A DNA stretch of 22,186 nt from SLRI01 sp964460465 (GCA_964460465.1 CAYWSB010000087.1:1-22186); one strand, 5' to 3'; positions 1 to 7,482 are shown, counted from the stretch's first letter. Notes: a model not told the origin generated them from the letters alone. Numbers and translations: made by a program.

Positions 1-32
1 TGAAGCGGTTCGTCTGGAAGACGAAGGTTTGA

Positions 33-1725
33 ACCCTGGGTTGGGACAATCAAATTGGCGATGAGGGGGCCTCAGCGCTGACACGCCTTAGTGCGCTGAC
101 CTCGCTAAGCCTTTGGGACAACAGGATCGGCGCCGCTGGGGCCGAGGCCCTGGCACGCCTCGCTAGGCTCACCGAGCTCCATCTCGGCGTCAACCAGATC
201 GGCGACGCAGGTGCCGCGGCCCTGNNNNNNNNNNNNNNNNNNNNNNNNNNNNNNNNNNNNNNNNNNNNNNNNNNNNNNNNNNNNNNNNNNNNNNNNNNNN
301 NNNNNNNNNNNNNNNNNNNNNNNNGCCAGCCTCACCAGCCTCACCGCGCTCGATCTCAGAGGCAACCAACTCGGCGACGAGGGGGCCGAGGCCCTGGCCA
401 GCCTCACCAGCCTCACCTCGCTCGGTCTCAGGGTTAACCAACTCGGCGACGAGGGGGCCGAGGCCCTGGCCAGCCTCACCAGCCTCACCGCGCTCGATCT
501 CAGAGGCAACCAACTCGGCGACGCTGGGGCCGAGGCACTGGCACGCCTCTCCGGTCTCACCTCGCTCGATCTATTCAGAAACAAAATTGGCCATGACGGC
601 TGCAGAAGCTTAATCAGCTTGTGGGCGGAGCAGACGCAGGCGACAAAGCGGCGGCTGCTCGATCTGCGAGGGAACCCTGGATACGAAGGAAATGGGCCAG
701 ATATGGCTCTTTACCCAAGTGCCGCGTTAGCGGTGCTTGAACGATGGCCGTTCAATAATGGGCAGGATATCGTCCGACAACGGCTGCCAAGTTCTTTGGC
801 CGTGGGGGAGCCAGCGGGGTTCGGGGCGCAGGTGGGGGTAGCTGCCGGCGGGCGGTTGACGCTGGTCGACCGGCCGCTCGCGGAGGCAGCGCGGGACGAT
901 GCGCTCGGGCGGGAGTTGCACGGCGAGGTGGTGGCCGCCCTGGATCGGCTGATCGTGGCGGCCGGCCGGTCGAATGTCGTGGCCGAGTGGCGCGAGGTGG
1001 CGGAAGGCGTGAGGGAGCGGCTCGGGTCCGGGCCTGCCGAGGTGCGGGTGTCGGCGATTCTCCGGATCGAGCGGTTGCGGTCGCTGCGGGAGGCGGACGA
1101 GCGGCGGCGGGTGGAGCCCGATCCCCTGGTCGAGCCCGCAGAGGCCGGGGTTGCAGCCGCCTTGCGGGACGCGGTGGCGGCGGCGAACCTCTACATCGTG
1201 ACCGATCCCTATCTGGCCGAGCAGCAGGGGCGGTTGGCCGATCCGGAGCTGGACATCGCGATCTCGACCGAGGAGGCCGAGGCCGCCGAGGCCGATCTCA
1301 GGGACTTGGACATTGCCGATCCGGCGCTCCTGGCGGAGCTGCAGGTCGGACGCCAGACGGCGGCCATGGGCGGGCGGACGGCAGAGCGAGCAAAGGCGTG
1401 GCTCGCCGGGACGTGGCGGAATGTCGTCCGGGAGATGCTGCGGCCGGCACTCGGCTGGGTGTGGCAGCAAGCTAAGGACGCTGGAGCTACTGCCGGTGAG
1501 GTCGTCACCGTCGAGAAAGGTCGACGTGCTGTCGAAGCCGGGTTGCGGGCTGCCGGCGAGAGCGCCGGACGTATCTGGCGGGCGGGCGAGCCGATCCTCG
1601 GCAAGGCGGGAGCTGGTGTCTTGCTACTCTGGATCGCCCACCATGCAGGGCTCTTGACGCGACTCGGCTGGAGCCCCGAGTTCGTGTTATCAATTCAGCG
1701 CTTGCTGACGGGTATTCCCGGGTGA
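33..1725 (+). CDS. Leucine-rich-repeat protein with unknown C-terminal region (5' end unclear, interrupted by gap)
   Basis: The N-terminal part is made of 24-residue LRR units of the type LTxLxLxxNQIGDEGAEALA, resembling ribonuclease-inhibitor-like bacterial LRRs. Before the gap the repeats run in the frame of position 33; after it they run in the frame of position 325. The shift equals the arbitrary 100-N gap length, so I treat both parts as one gene. The frame has a stop at 30-32 and no ATG between it and the gap, so the true start is not visible. After the last repeats (about 605) come some 370 residues that I do not recognise. They are rich in Ala, Glu and Arg, mostly helical in appearance, with a hydrophobic stretch AGAGVLLLWIAHHAGLL at about 1606-1656 that could be a membrane helix near the C-terminus. 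LRRs usually bind proteins; the role here is unknown. Parts of the ends use more A/T-rich codons than neighbouring genes, which hints at transfer. Confidence 0.75.
225..324. other. Assembly gap of exactly 100 N
   Basis: This is an unbroken run of 100 N inside the LRR repeats. A round 100 is the usual placeholder for a scaffold gap of unknown size, so the missing length and repeat number cannot be read from the coordinates. Confidence 0.98.
325..540 (+). repeat. Three tandem 72-bp LRR-coding repeats
   Basis: Units 325-396, 397-468 and 469-540 are each 72 bp (24 codons) and begin gccagcctcaccagcctcac. Units 1 and 3 differ at only about 3 positions, and units 1 and 2 at about 5. More divergent units lie upstream of the gap (roughly 66-224) and downstream of 540. 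Such near-identity points to recent duplication or gene conversion and would explain why the assembly broke here. Confidence 0.9.
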
Positions 1726-1787
1726 GGTGAAGGCGCTCGGCAGCTCCTGCATCGAGGTTGGACCAACGAACGCTGGAGTTCCCTGCC

Positions 1788-2081
1788 GTGACGCGCACGC
1801 CCATTCATCCCGGTGAGATCCTGGCCGAGGAGCTGGAGGCTGCGGGATTGAGCTCGGCCGAGCTGGCGCGGTTGATCGAGGTCCCGGCCAACCGGGTCAG
1901 CCAGATCGTGGCGGGCCGGCGGGCGGTGACGGCGGATACGGCGCTCAGGCTCGGGCGGTATTTCGGCACGTCGGCCGAGTTGTGGCTGAACCTGCAGACG
2001 ATGTACGAGCTGGACTTGGCGCGGGGCGAGTTGGGCACGTCGCTGGAGCGCCTGCCGCAGCGACCCTTGGCCGAGGCTTGA
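1788..2081 (+). CDS. higA: HigA-family antitoxin (XRE-type helix-turn-helix), apparently without its toxin
   Basis: The 97-residue product starts MTRTPIHPGEILAEEL, the typical HigA opening, and continues with a Cro/CI-type helix-turn-helix at about residues 22-60 (SAELARLIEVPANRVSQIV) and the conserved WLNLQ segment at 66-70. HigA proteins bind and neutralise the mRNase HigB and repress their own operon. I chose the GTG at 1788 because it gives the family's usual length and has a GGAG motif about 9 nt upstream; a TTG at 1758 in the same frame is less likely. HigB normally lies just upstream of higA, but only 62 nt separate this gene from the LRR gene and no toxin is encoded there or downstream. 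It may be a solitary regulator, a leftover of a lost module, or an antitoxin for a toxin encoded elsewhere. Confidence 0.88.
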   Translation: MTRTPIHPGEILAEELEAAGLSSAELARLIEVPANRVSQIVAGRRAVTADTALRLGRYFGTSAELWLNLQTMYELDLARGELGTSLERLPQRPLAEA

Positions 2082-2114
2082 CACCCCTCCCATAAACCAA
2101 AGTAGCGGTGGGGC

Positions 2115-2136
2115 GTGGGGAGGCCAGCCTCCCCAC
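2115..2136. terminator. Hairpin between convergent genes, likely bidirectional terminator
   Basis: GTGGGGAGGC and GCCTCCCCAC form a perfect 10-bp inverted repeat separated by CA (in practice a 9-bp stem with a 4-nt loop). On the plus strand it is followed by a pyrimidine tract containing CTTCTTTTCC. It lies between the end of higA and the end of the DUF2155 gene, where termination is needed from both sides. Confidence 0.65.
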
Positions 2137-2157
2137 CCTTCCCTTCTTTTCCGGCCG

Positions 2158-2616
2158 TCAATCCGTGCCGGTGGGTGGCTCGAGGGTCAGGGGGGCGGTG
2201 GTGGGGTCGGGGTTGCGGCAGTCGATGACCCAGACGTCGTAGACGGGGTGCTCGAGGGCGGAGATGCCGGGGGTGGAGGCGAACATCCAGCCGGTGAAGG
2301 CGGATTCGCGGCCGGTGCCGCTCTCGGGGTCGTGGCCGAGATCGTCGATCTCGAGGAAGGCGGCACTTTCCGGCGGCTCGGTGGGCGGGGTCTCGTAGCA
2401 GGCGCGGGCGCGGATGGCGAGGCTGCCGAAGCGGATCTCCTGGTCGACCGGGGCTTCCAGCACCCGGATGCGGGCGGTCACCTTGTCGAGGCCCTGCAGC
2501 ACGGCGACCCGATGCTGGATGGACGGCTGGGCCAGGGCCGCCCCGGCCGGCGCGAGGACGGCGGCGAGCGCGACCATGGCCGGGAACGACCCCGGCGGTG
2601 TCGCCCGGACGGTCAC
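2158..2616 (-). CDS. DUF2155 domain-containing exported protein
   Basis: The 152-residue product has a probable signal peptide (hydrophobic core at about 12-28, cleavage near ALA-QP at 29/30) followed by a DUF2155 domain, recognised from the patterns VAVLQGLDKVTARI at 37-50, RACYETPPTEPPESAAF at 71-87 and FTGWMFASTPGISALEHPVY at 107-126. Two cysteines, C73 and C133, could pair in the periplasm. The family is common in Alphaproteobacteria and is often annotated as a cellulase-like or unknown protein; its function is not established. The GTG start overlaps the mlaD stop by 4 nt (2613-2616), implying translational coupling and a shared envelope role with MlaD (inference). Confidence 0.85.
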   Translation of the reverse strand: MTVRATPPGSFPAMVALAAVLAPAGAALAQPSIQHRVAVLQGLDKVTARIRVLEAPVDQEIRFGSLAIRARACYETPPTEPPESAAFLEIDDLGHDPESGTGRESAFTGWMFASTPGISALEHPVYDVWVIDCRNPDPTTAPLTLEPPTGTD

Positions 2617-3062
2617 TCGCCGGCGCCCTGGCTGAAGATCAGCTGGCCGATCAGGTCCTCGAAGTTGATCGAGGACTGGGTGAACTGGATCTCGTCGCCG
2701 TCGGCGAGCATGAGGTCGTCGCCGCCGGGCACGATCGCCAGGTACTTGCCGCCGAGCAGGCTCGAGCTGACGATCTGCGCCGAGCTGTCGGCCGGCAGCT
2801 CGATGTTGCTGGCGATGCTGAGCCGGATCAGGGCGCGGAAGGAGACGGGGTCGAGCTCCATCGAGCGGATCTGGCCGACGCGGATGCCGCTGATCCGCAC
2901 CGGGCCGCCCGGGTCGAGCCCGTCGATGCGGTCGAACCGGGCGACCAGTGTGTAGCCGCCGGGGTCGCCGACGTCCGAGCGGGCGTAGGCCCAGAAGAAG
3001 AAGCTCCCGGCGACCAGGAGGACGATGGCGCCGAGCACGCTCTCGACGATGTTGCGCTTCAT
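2613..3062 (-). CDS. mlaD: MlaD-like substrate-binding subunit of the Mla phospholipid transport system
   Basis: The 149-residue product opens with MKRNIVESVLGAIVLLVAGS, which supplies one N-terminal membrane anchor (about 6-25). A single MCE domain follows (about 37-113), with the typical patterns FDRIDGLDPGGPVRISGIRV (43-62) and SSSLLGGKYLAIVPGG (99-114). MlaD forms a hexameric ring in the periplasm that binds phospholipid and works with the MlaFEB ABC transporter to keep the outer membrane asymmetric. The other mla genes are not in this window. The ATG is preceded by AGGAG about 11 nt upstream. It lies 43 nt after ftsY on the same strand and overlaps the DUF2155 gene, so it is probably transcribed with both. 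Confidence 0.9.
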   Translation of the reverse strand: MKRNIVESVLGAIVLLVAGSFFFWAYARSDVGDPGGYTLVARFDRIDGLDPGGPVRISGIRVGQIRSMELDPVSFRALIRLSIASNIELPADSSAQIVSSSLLGGKYLAIVPGGDDLMLADGDEIQFTQSSINFEDLIGQLIFSQGAGE

Positions 3063-3105
3063 GGCTGGCTGGCTCCTGCTGCTGCGGCTCGGATCGAGGT
3101 CGGGC

Positions 3106-4323
3106 TCATGCGGCCCTGCTGCCGGGCTGGTCGAGGCCGAGCAGGCCCCTGGCGAAGGCCTCGGGCTCGAACGGCCTGAGGTCGTCGATGCCCTCGCCGA
3201 CGCCGACCGCGTGGACCGGCAGGCCGAACCGCTCGGCCAAGGCGACGACGACCCCGCCCCTGGCCGAGCCGTCGAGCTTGGTCACGACGAAGCCGGTGAG
3301 CTCGACCATGGCGTTGAAGAGGTCGACCTGGTTGAAGACGTTCTGCCCGGTGGTGGCATCGAGCACCAGCAGCACGTCGTGCGGGGCGGCGGGCTCGAGC
3401 TTCTGGATGACGCGGACGATCTTCGCCAGCTCCTCCATGAGCTCGGCCTTGTTCTGCAACCGGCCGGCGGTGTCGATGAGCAAGAGGTCGTAGCCCTCGC
3501 GCCTCGCCCGCTCGAGGGCGTCGTAGGCGAGGCCGGCGGCATCGGCCCCGGTCCTGGCCTTCATCACCGGGCAGCCATTCCGGTTGCCCCAGATCTCGAG
3601 CTGCTCGACGGCGGCGGCGCGGAAGGTGTCGCAGGCGGCCATCATCACTTTCCGGCCCTGCAGCATCTGCTGCTTGGCGAGCTTGCCGATGGTGGTGGTC
3701 TTGCCGACGCCGTTGACGCCGGCGATCAGCACCACCTGCGGGCGGGCGTCGTCGCGCACCGGCAGCGGCTCGGCGACCTCTTCCAGCACCTCGGCGATCT
3801 GCCGGGCCAGGGCTTCCCTGATCTCGGTCTCGGTGACCTCCCTGCCAAAGCGCTCGTCGCGGATGCGCTGGACCATGCGGGCCGAGGTCTCGACGCCGAG
3901 ATCGGCCATGATCAGCGCCTCCTCGAGCTCCTCGAGGGTCTCGTCATCGAGCTTCTTCCGGGTGAAGATGCCGGCGATGTTGCCGGTCAACGCGTTGGAC
4001 GAGCGCGACAGGCCCTGGCGCAGGCGGGTGAGCCAGCTCTGCCGGGGTGCCGCGGGCTCGTCCCGGGGGGCGGGAGCGGGCTCGGCCCCGGCGACGGGCT
4101 CCGGCGCCGGCTCGGGGTCGGGCTCCGGCCGGTGCGGCTCGGGCTCGGGCTCCGCCCGGCGCCGCTCCAGCTGGCGCCACGCCGCCTCGGGGGACGGCTC
4201 CGGCGCCTGCGGGATGGCCGGCGCCTCCTCGACGGGCGGCGGGCTGTCCGGCGTGTCCGGCGGCTGCTGCTGGTCGCGGCGGAAGAGCCGGCCGAGCCAG
4301 CCGCTTTTGCGCTCTTCGGTCAT
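3106..4323 (-). CDS. ftsY: SRP receptor GTPase FtsY
   Basis: The 405-residue product is the membrane-associated receptor that docks the SRP-ribosome complex by pairing its GTPase with that of Ffh. Residues 1-95 form an acidic, Pro/Glu-rich A region (many EPEP-type stretches). An N domain spans about 96-190. The NG domain shows G1 GVNGVGKTT (202-210), DTFRAAA (232-238), DTAGR (284-288) and TKLDGSARGG (348-357). I chose the ATG at 4323 (MTEERKSGW), a normal FtsY beginning; the frame stays open upstream to 4506, but there it lies antisense-like over the preceding gene. The start overlaps the stop of the preceding DUF4268 gene as ATGA. The SRP partner gene ffh lies about 3.9 kb away on the opposite strand. 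Confidence 0.97.
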   Translation of the reverse strand: MTEERKSGWLGRLFRRDQQQPPDTPDSPPPVEEAPAIPQAPEPSPEAAWRQLERRRAEPEPEPHRPEPDPEPAPEPVAGAEPAPAPRDEPAAPRQSWLTRLRQGLSRSSNALTGNIAGIFTRKKLDDETLEELEEALIMADLGVETSARMVQRIRDERFGREVTETEIREALARQIAEVLEEVAEPLPVRDDARPQVVLIAGVNGVGKTTTIGKLAKQQMLQGRKVMMAACDTFRAAAVEQLEIWGNRNGCPVMKARTGADAAGLAYDALERARREGYDLLLIDTAGRLQNKAELMEELAKIVRVIQKLEPAAPHDVLLVLDATTGQNVFNQVDLFNAMVELTGFVVTKLDGSARGGVVVALAERFGLPVHAVGVGEGIDDLRPFEPEAFARGLLGLDQPGSRAA

Positions 4324-5324
4324 GGTGTCTCGTCCGCCTTGCCCGCGCCCGATGCCAGCAGGCGTGGCGCAAAGACCGCCTCGAAACGCTCGAGGCGCTC
4401 GATCAGCCACTTGTGCTGCCTCGGCCAGTCCAGCTCGTCCAACACGTCGACGCCCGAGAGCTTCTGCATCACTCGATAGTTGTTGCCGACGGCCTTCTCC
4501 TGCCACTCCACCGGGCCGATCCGCGGAGAGCCTTCAGCTGCATGCAATTCCGCATTGATCGTCATTTGATCGGCCGCCAACAGCCGATAGCGTTCAGCCG
4601 ATTGCGGGCCGTAGAGACCCAGATAGACGCCGACCTCCCGCCTCGCGACATCCCGATAGGCCCAGAGATACATGTTGCTCGCGATGGTGAAGCTGTAGGC
4701 GCCGGCACGGGGCGCCCGGCCTCTTGGCTTCAGAGGGCCACGGCGTTCCTCCAGCGCCTGCTCGAACGCTGCCCAGTAGGCGACGCGGTTGACGTCGATG
4801 CCTGCCGGCTCGTCGGCGCGGACCCGGCTGGCACCCTTGGCGACCGCACGGCGCCATTCGTTCGGCCGGGCGACGATGCTGAAGCGGGGGGCGGGTGCGG
4901 AATCGCCGATGCGCCAGAGCTCGATCTCGACGCCGAAGAAGGCGAAGCGATCGTCGGTGATCTCGTTCAGCCAGTCGAGCACGGCGCGGTGCTCCTCGCT
5001 GAAGCGGCGCGCCAACCAGCAGACGACGGCGGTATCGAGGCCGGCCGCGTAGGTCAGGAGCTGGCCCAGATGCTTGTGGTCGGTGCCCTCGATCTGGTTC
5101 TCGATCAGCACCAGCCGGTCGGTGCCGGCCTCGCGACAGAGAATGTCGGCGCGGTAAGGGCCGACGGGCTTCTCGACGGAGTCCACCTCGAGCTGCAGTT
5201 CCAGCGTGTCGCCGAGCAGGGCGAGGTTCGCCGATTGCGCCAGCCAGGGCGTGAAGTCCTGCGCCTCGCTGCTCCAGGCGTCGCGCAGCTCGACGGCGCT
5301 CAGGCGACCGAGTTGCGGGATCAT
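4320..5324 (-). CDS. DUF4268 / PD-(D/E)XK nuclease-like protein
   Basis: The 334-residue product matches my memory of the DUF4268 family. Its N-terminal half has a restriction-endonuclease-like core: D60 in YRADILCREA and E75-x-Q77 in VLIENQIEGTDHKHLGQLL (73-91, with Q88), i.e. a D...ExQ variant of the PD-(D/E)XK motif. The C-terminal half (about 185-320) carries the aromatic-rich segment YSFTIASNMYLWAYRD, typical of the DUF4268 part. The biochemical function is unknown; a DNA-cleaving or defence role is only inferred from the fold. It sits between mtaB and ftsY, with 4-nt ATGA overlaps at both ends, so it is co-translated with housekeeping genes. This is an unusual position for a gene normally found in accessory regions. 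Confidence 0.78.
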   Translation of the reverse strand: MIPQLGRLSAVELRDAWSSEAQDFTPWLAQSANLALLGDTLELQLEVDSVEKPVGPYRADILCREAGTDRLVLIENQIEGTDHKHLGQLLTYAAGLDTAVVCWLARRFSEEHRAVLDWLNEITDDRFAFFGVEIELWRIGDSAPAPRFSIVARPNEWRRAVAKGASRVRADEPAGIDVNRVAYWAAFEQALEERRGPLKPRGRAPRAGAYSFTIASNMYLWAYRDVARREVGVYLGLYGPQSAERYRLLAADQMTINAELHAAEGSPRIGPVEWQEKAVGNNYRVMQKLSGVDVLDELDWPRQHKWLIERLERFEAVFAPRLLASGAGKADETP

Positions 5325-6580
5325 GCCGCGATCTCGCCTTCGAGCAGGCCGGCCCTGGTGCCGGTGATGGCCACGTCGGCCAGGGTGCCGGCGGGTGTCG
5401 GGGTGACGAGATGGACCGGGGCCATGTGCTGCGTATGGCCGCGGTTGTCGCGCTCGACGAGCACCCGGCGGCGCTGGCCGATCTGCGCAGCCAGGAAGCG
5501 CTCGAGGGCGGCTTCACCTTTTGTGCGAAGGCGTTGCGCGCGTTCCCTGATCACCGGCTTCGGCAGCTGCGGCATGCGGGCGGCCGGCGTGCCGGGGCGG
5601 GGCGAGTAGGGGAAGACGTGGAGGAAGGTGAGGCCGGCCTCGTCGACGATGTTGAGAGACTGCTCGAACATGTCGGCCGATTCGGTTGGAAAGCCGGCGA
5701 TCATGTCGGCGCCGAAGACGATGTCCGGCCTTTGGTCTCCGAGCCCTCGGCAGAGATCGATGACGTCGCCCCTGAGGTGGCGGCGCTTCATGCGCTTGAG
5801 GATGAGGTCGTCGCCGGCCTGCAGGCTGAGGTGGACGTGCGGCATGAGCCGCGGCTCGGTGGTGAGATGGTCGAACAGCTCGGCGTCGATCTCGGCCGGG
5901 TCGAGGGAGGAGAGTCGGAGGCGCGGCAGCTCCGGGATGTCCTCGAGGATGGCGCCCACCAGCCGGCCCAGAGCCGGCCGGCCGGGCAGATCCCGGCCCC
6001 AGGAGGTGAGGTCGACGCCGGTCAGCACCAGCTCCCGGTGGCCGGCCTCGACCAGCCGGCGGGCCTGGGCCACGACGTCGGCGAGCGGCACCGAGCGGCT
6101 GTTGCCGCGGCCGTAGGGGATGACGCAGAAGGTGCAGCGATGGTCGCAGCCGTTCTGCACCGAGAGGAAGGCGCGCGTCCGGCCCTCGATGCCGTCGATC
6201 TCGTGGGCATCGGGCACGGCCACGGCCATGATGTCGCCGATCAGCGCCTGTTCGGGACGACCCGCGGCGAGCAGCGCCCAGGTTTCGGGCTTGAGCTTCC
6301 GGTCGTTGCCGACCAGCTGGTCGACGCCCTCGATCCCGGCGTAGCTGTCGGGGCTGATCTGGGCGGCGCAGCCGGTCACGACGATCCGCGCCCCGGGGCG
6401 CTCGCGGTGGGCACGGCGAATGGCCTGGCGGGCCTGGCGCTCGGCTTCGGCGGTGACGGCGCAGGTGTGGACGATGACGAGGTCCTCGAGGCCGGCGGCC
6501 TGCGCATGGCGGCGCATCACCTCCGACTCGAAGGTGTTGAGGCGGCAGCCGAAGGTGATGACGTCGATGCTCCTGCTCAT
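5321..6580 (-). CDS. mtaB: tRNA (N6-threonylcarbamoyladenosine(37)-C2)-methylthiotransferase MtaB
   Basis: The 419-residue radical-SAM enzyme converts t6A37 of ANN-decoding tRNAs to ms2t6A. The N-terminal UPF0004 domain provides cluster cysteines C12 (FGCRLNTFES), C40 (VHTCAVT) and C71 (VVTGCAA). The radical-SAM domain has the CxxxCxxC motif at C145, C149 and C152 (CDHRCTFC). A C-terminal TRAM-like region of about 70 residues includes RRRVLVERD. The pattern CRLNTFES favours MtaB over MiaB or RimO. I chose the ATG at 6580 (MSRSIDVITFGCRLN); the frame continues upstream to 7033 only as an off-frame reading of dapF. Its start overlaps the dapF stop (6577-6580) and its stop overlaps the DUF4268 start. 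Confidence 0.95.
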   Translation of the reverse strand: MSRSIDVITFGCRLNTFESEVMRRHAQAAGLEDLVIVHTCAVTAEAERQARQAIRRAHRERPGARIVVTGCAAQISPDSYAGIEGVDQLVGNDRKLKPETWALLAAGRPEQALIGDIMAVAVPDAHEIDGIEGRTRAFLSVQNGCDHRCTFCVIPYGRGNSRSVPLADVVAQARRLVEAGHRELVLTGVDLTSWGRDLPGRPALGRLVGAILEDIPELPRLRLSSLDPAEIDAELFDHLTTEPRLMPHVHLSLQAGDDLILKRMKRRHLRGDVIDLCRGLGDQRPDIVFGADMIAGFPTESADMFEQSLNIVDEAGLTFLHVFPYSPRPGTPAARMPQLPKPVIRERAQRLRTKGEAALERFLAAQIGQRRRVLVERDNRGHTQHMAPVHLVTPTPAGTLADVAITGTRAGLLEGEIAA

Positions 6581-7395
6581 CGGCCGATCTCGGCTGGATC
6601 GAGGAGTCCGGTGAAGCTTCTGGCCCAGGGGCCGGTCATGGCGACCGGGCCGTGGCCGGGCCAGGCGAGCTCGAGCGCGCCGCCATCCAGGATGAGGGTC
6701 GCACGGTCGGCTGCAAGGCCCCGGCGCACGGCGGCGACCATGGCCGCACAGGCGCCGCTGCCGCAGGCGAGGGTCAGGCCGGCGCCGCGCTCGAAGACCC
6801 TGAGGCGAAGGCGGCCCTCGGCCTCGAGCCGAGCGAAGCCGATATTGGCGCCGCCCGGGAACAGCGGATGGTGCACCAGGCTGGGGCCGAGCGTCTCGAT
6901 GCGATCCACGTCGTCGACGAAGAAGACGGCGTGCGGGTTGCCCATGCTCACGCAGACGGCGGGGGGCAGGCCGGCGATGCCGAGCTCCACCGCGAGCGTG
7001 TCGGCGGGCTCCGCCAGGGGGATGGCGTCCCATTCCAGCTTCGGCGTCGTCATGCGGACGGTGACCCGGCCGTCATCGTGGCGCTCGGCTGGCAGCAGGC
7101 CGGCCCGGGTCTCGAGCGTGACCTGCCCGCGGCCGGTCTCCTCGGCGACGAGGCCCGCGATGCAGCGACTGGCATTGCCGCAGGCACCGGCCTCGCCGCC
7201 GTCCGGGTTGTAGAAGCGGACCAGCACGTCGGCGGCCTCGCTCGGCGCCAGAAGGACGAGCTGGTCGAAGCCGACGCCGCGATGCCGGTCGGCGATCCGG
7301 GCGATCAGCTCGGGCGTCAAGTCGAGCGCGCGCTGTCGCGCGTCGAGGACGACGAAGTCGTTGCCGAGGCCGTGCATCTTCAGAAAAGCGATCAT
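6577..7395 (-). CDS. dapF: Diaminopimelate epimerase
   Basis: The 272-residue product interconverts LL- and meso-diaminopimelate for lysine and peptidoglycan synthesis, a PLP-independent two-cysteine epimerase. It begins MIAFLKMHGLGNDFVVLD, a standard DapF start. The catalytic pair is C72 (GACGNASRC) and C211 (ACGSGACA), with ERGAG at 202-206 and NPDGGEAG at 63-70. No Shine-Dalgarno is visible before the ATG, and a weak -10/-35 pair sits so close that a leaderless transcript is possible. It is the first gene of the minus-strand operon and diverges from the Uma2 gene across about 87 nt. Confidence 0.97.
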   Translation of the reverse strand: MIAFLKMHGLGNDFVVLDARQRALDLTPELIARIADRHRGVGFDQLVLLAPSEAADVLVRFYNPDGGEAGACGNASRCIAGLVAEETGRGQVTLETRAGLLPAERHDDGRVTVRMTTPKLEWDAIPLAEPADTLAVELGIAGLPPAVCVSMGNPHAVFFVDDVDRIETLGPSLVHHPLFPGGANIGFARLEAEGRLRLRVFERGAGLTLACGSGACAAMVAAVRRGLAADRATLILDGGALELAWPGHGPVAMTGPWARSFTGLLDPAEIGR

Positions 7396-7402
7396 GCGCT
7401 GC

Positions 7403-7431
7403 GGGATAGGGCGGATGGGGCGAAAGTGCAA
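7403..7431 (-). promoter_or_regulatory. Possible dapF operon promoter (leaderless spacing)
   Basis: On the minus strand, TTGCAC (7431-7426) and TATCCC (7408-7403) are 17 nt apart, and the -10 ends 7 nt before the dapF ATG. The hexamers match consensus only partly, and the case rests mainly on spacing and on the missing Shine-Dalgarno. Confidence 0.3.
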
Positions 7432-7435
7432 TTGG

Positions 7436-7464
7436 TTGGCCGGGTTGAAGACCCCATGTAAGAT
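7436..7464 (+). promoter_or_regulatory. Possible promoter of the Uma2 gene
   Basis: TTGGCC (7436-7441) and TAAGAT (7459-7464) are 17 nt apart, upstream of an AGGAGG Shine-Dalgarno at 7471-7476. The predicted transcript would start close to that AGGAGG. It is divergent from the proposed dapF promoter. Evidence is weak, as alphaproteobacterial promoters are degenerate. Confidence 0.3.
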
Positions 7465-7482
7465 GGGCTGAGGAGGTTTGCG

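Noticed and set aside
325..540. Possible CRISPR-like or satellite array
   Set aside because: The repeats are contiguous without spacers and encode LRR units in frame.
105..584. Minus-strand open frame opposite the LRR repeats
   Set aside because: It is a repetitive antisense reading that crosses the N gap; the plus-strand LRR frame explains the region.
4324..4506. N-terminal extension of FtsY
   Set aside because: The extra 61 codons overlap the preceding gene in another frame and lack family character; MTEERKSGW at 4323 is a normal FtsY start.
6581..7033. N-terminal extension of MtaB
   Set aside because: It is an off-frame reading of dapF; the family start MSRSIDVITFGCRLN is at 6580.
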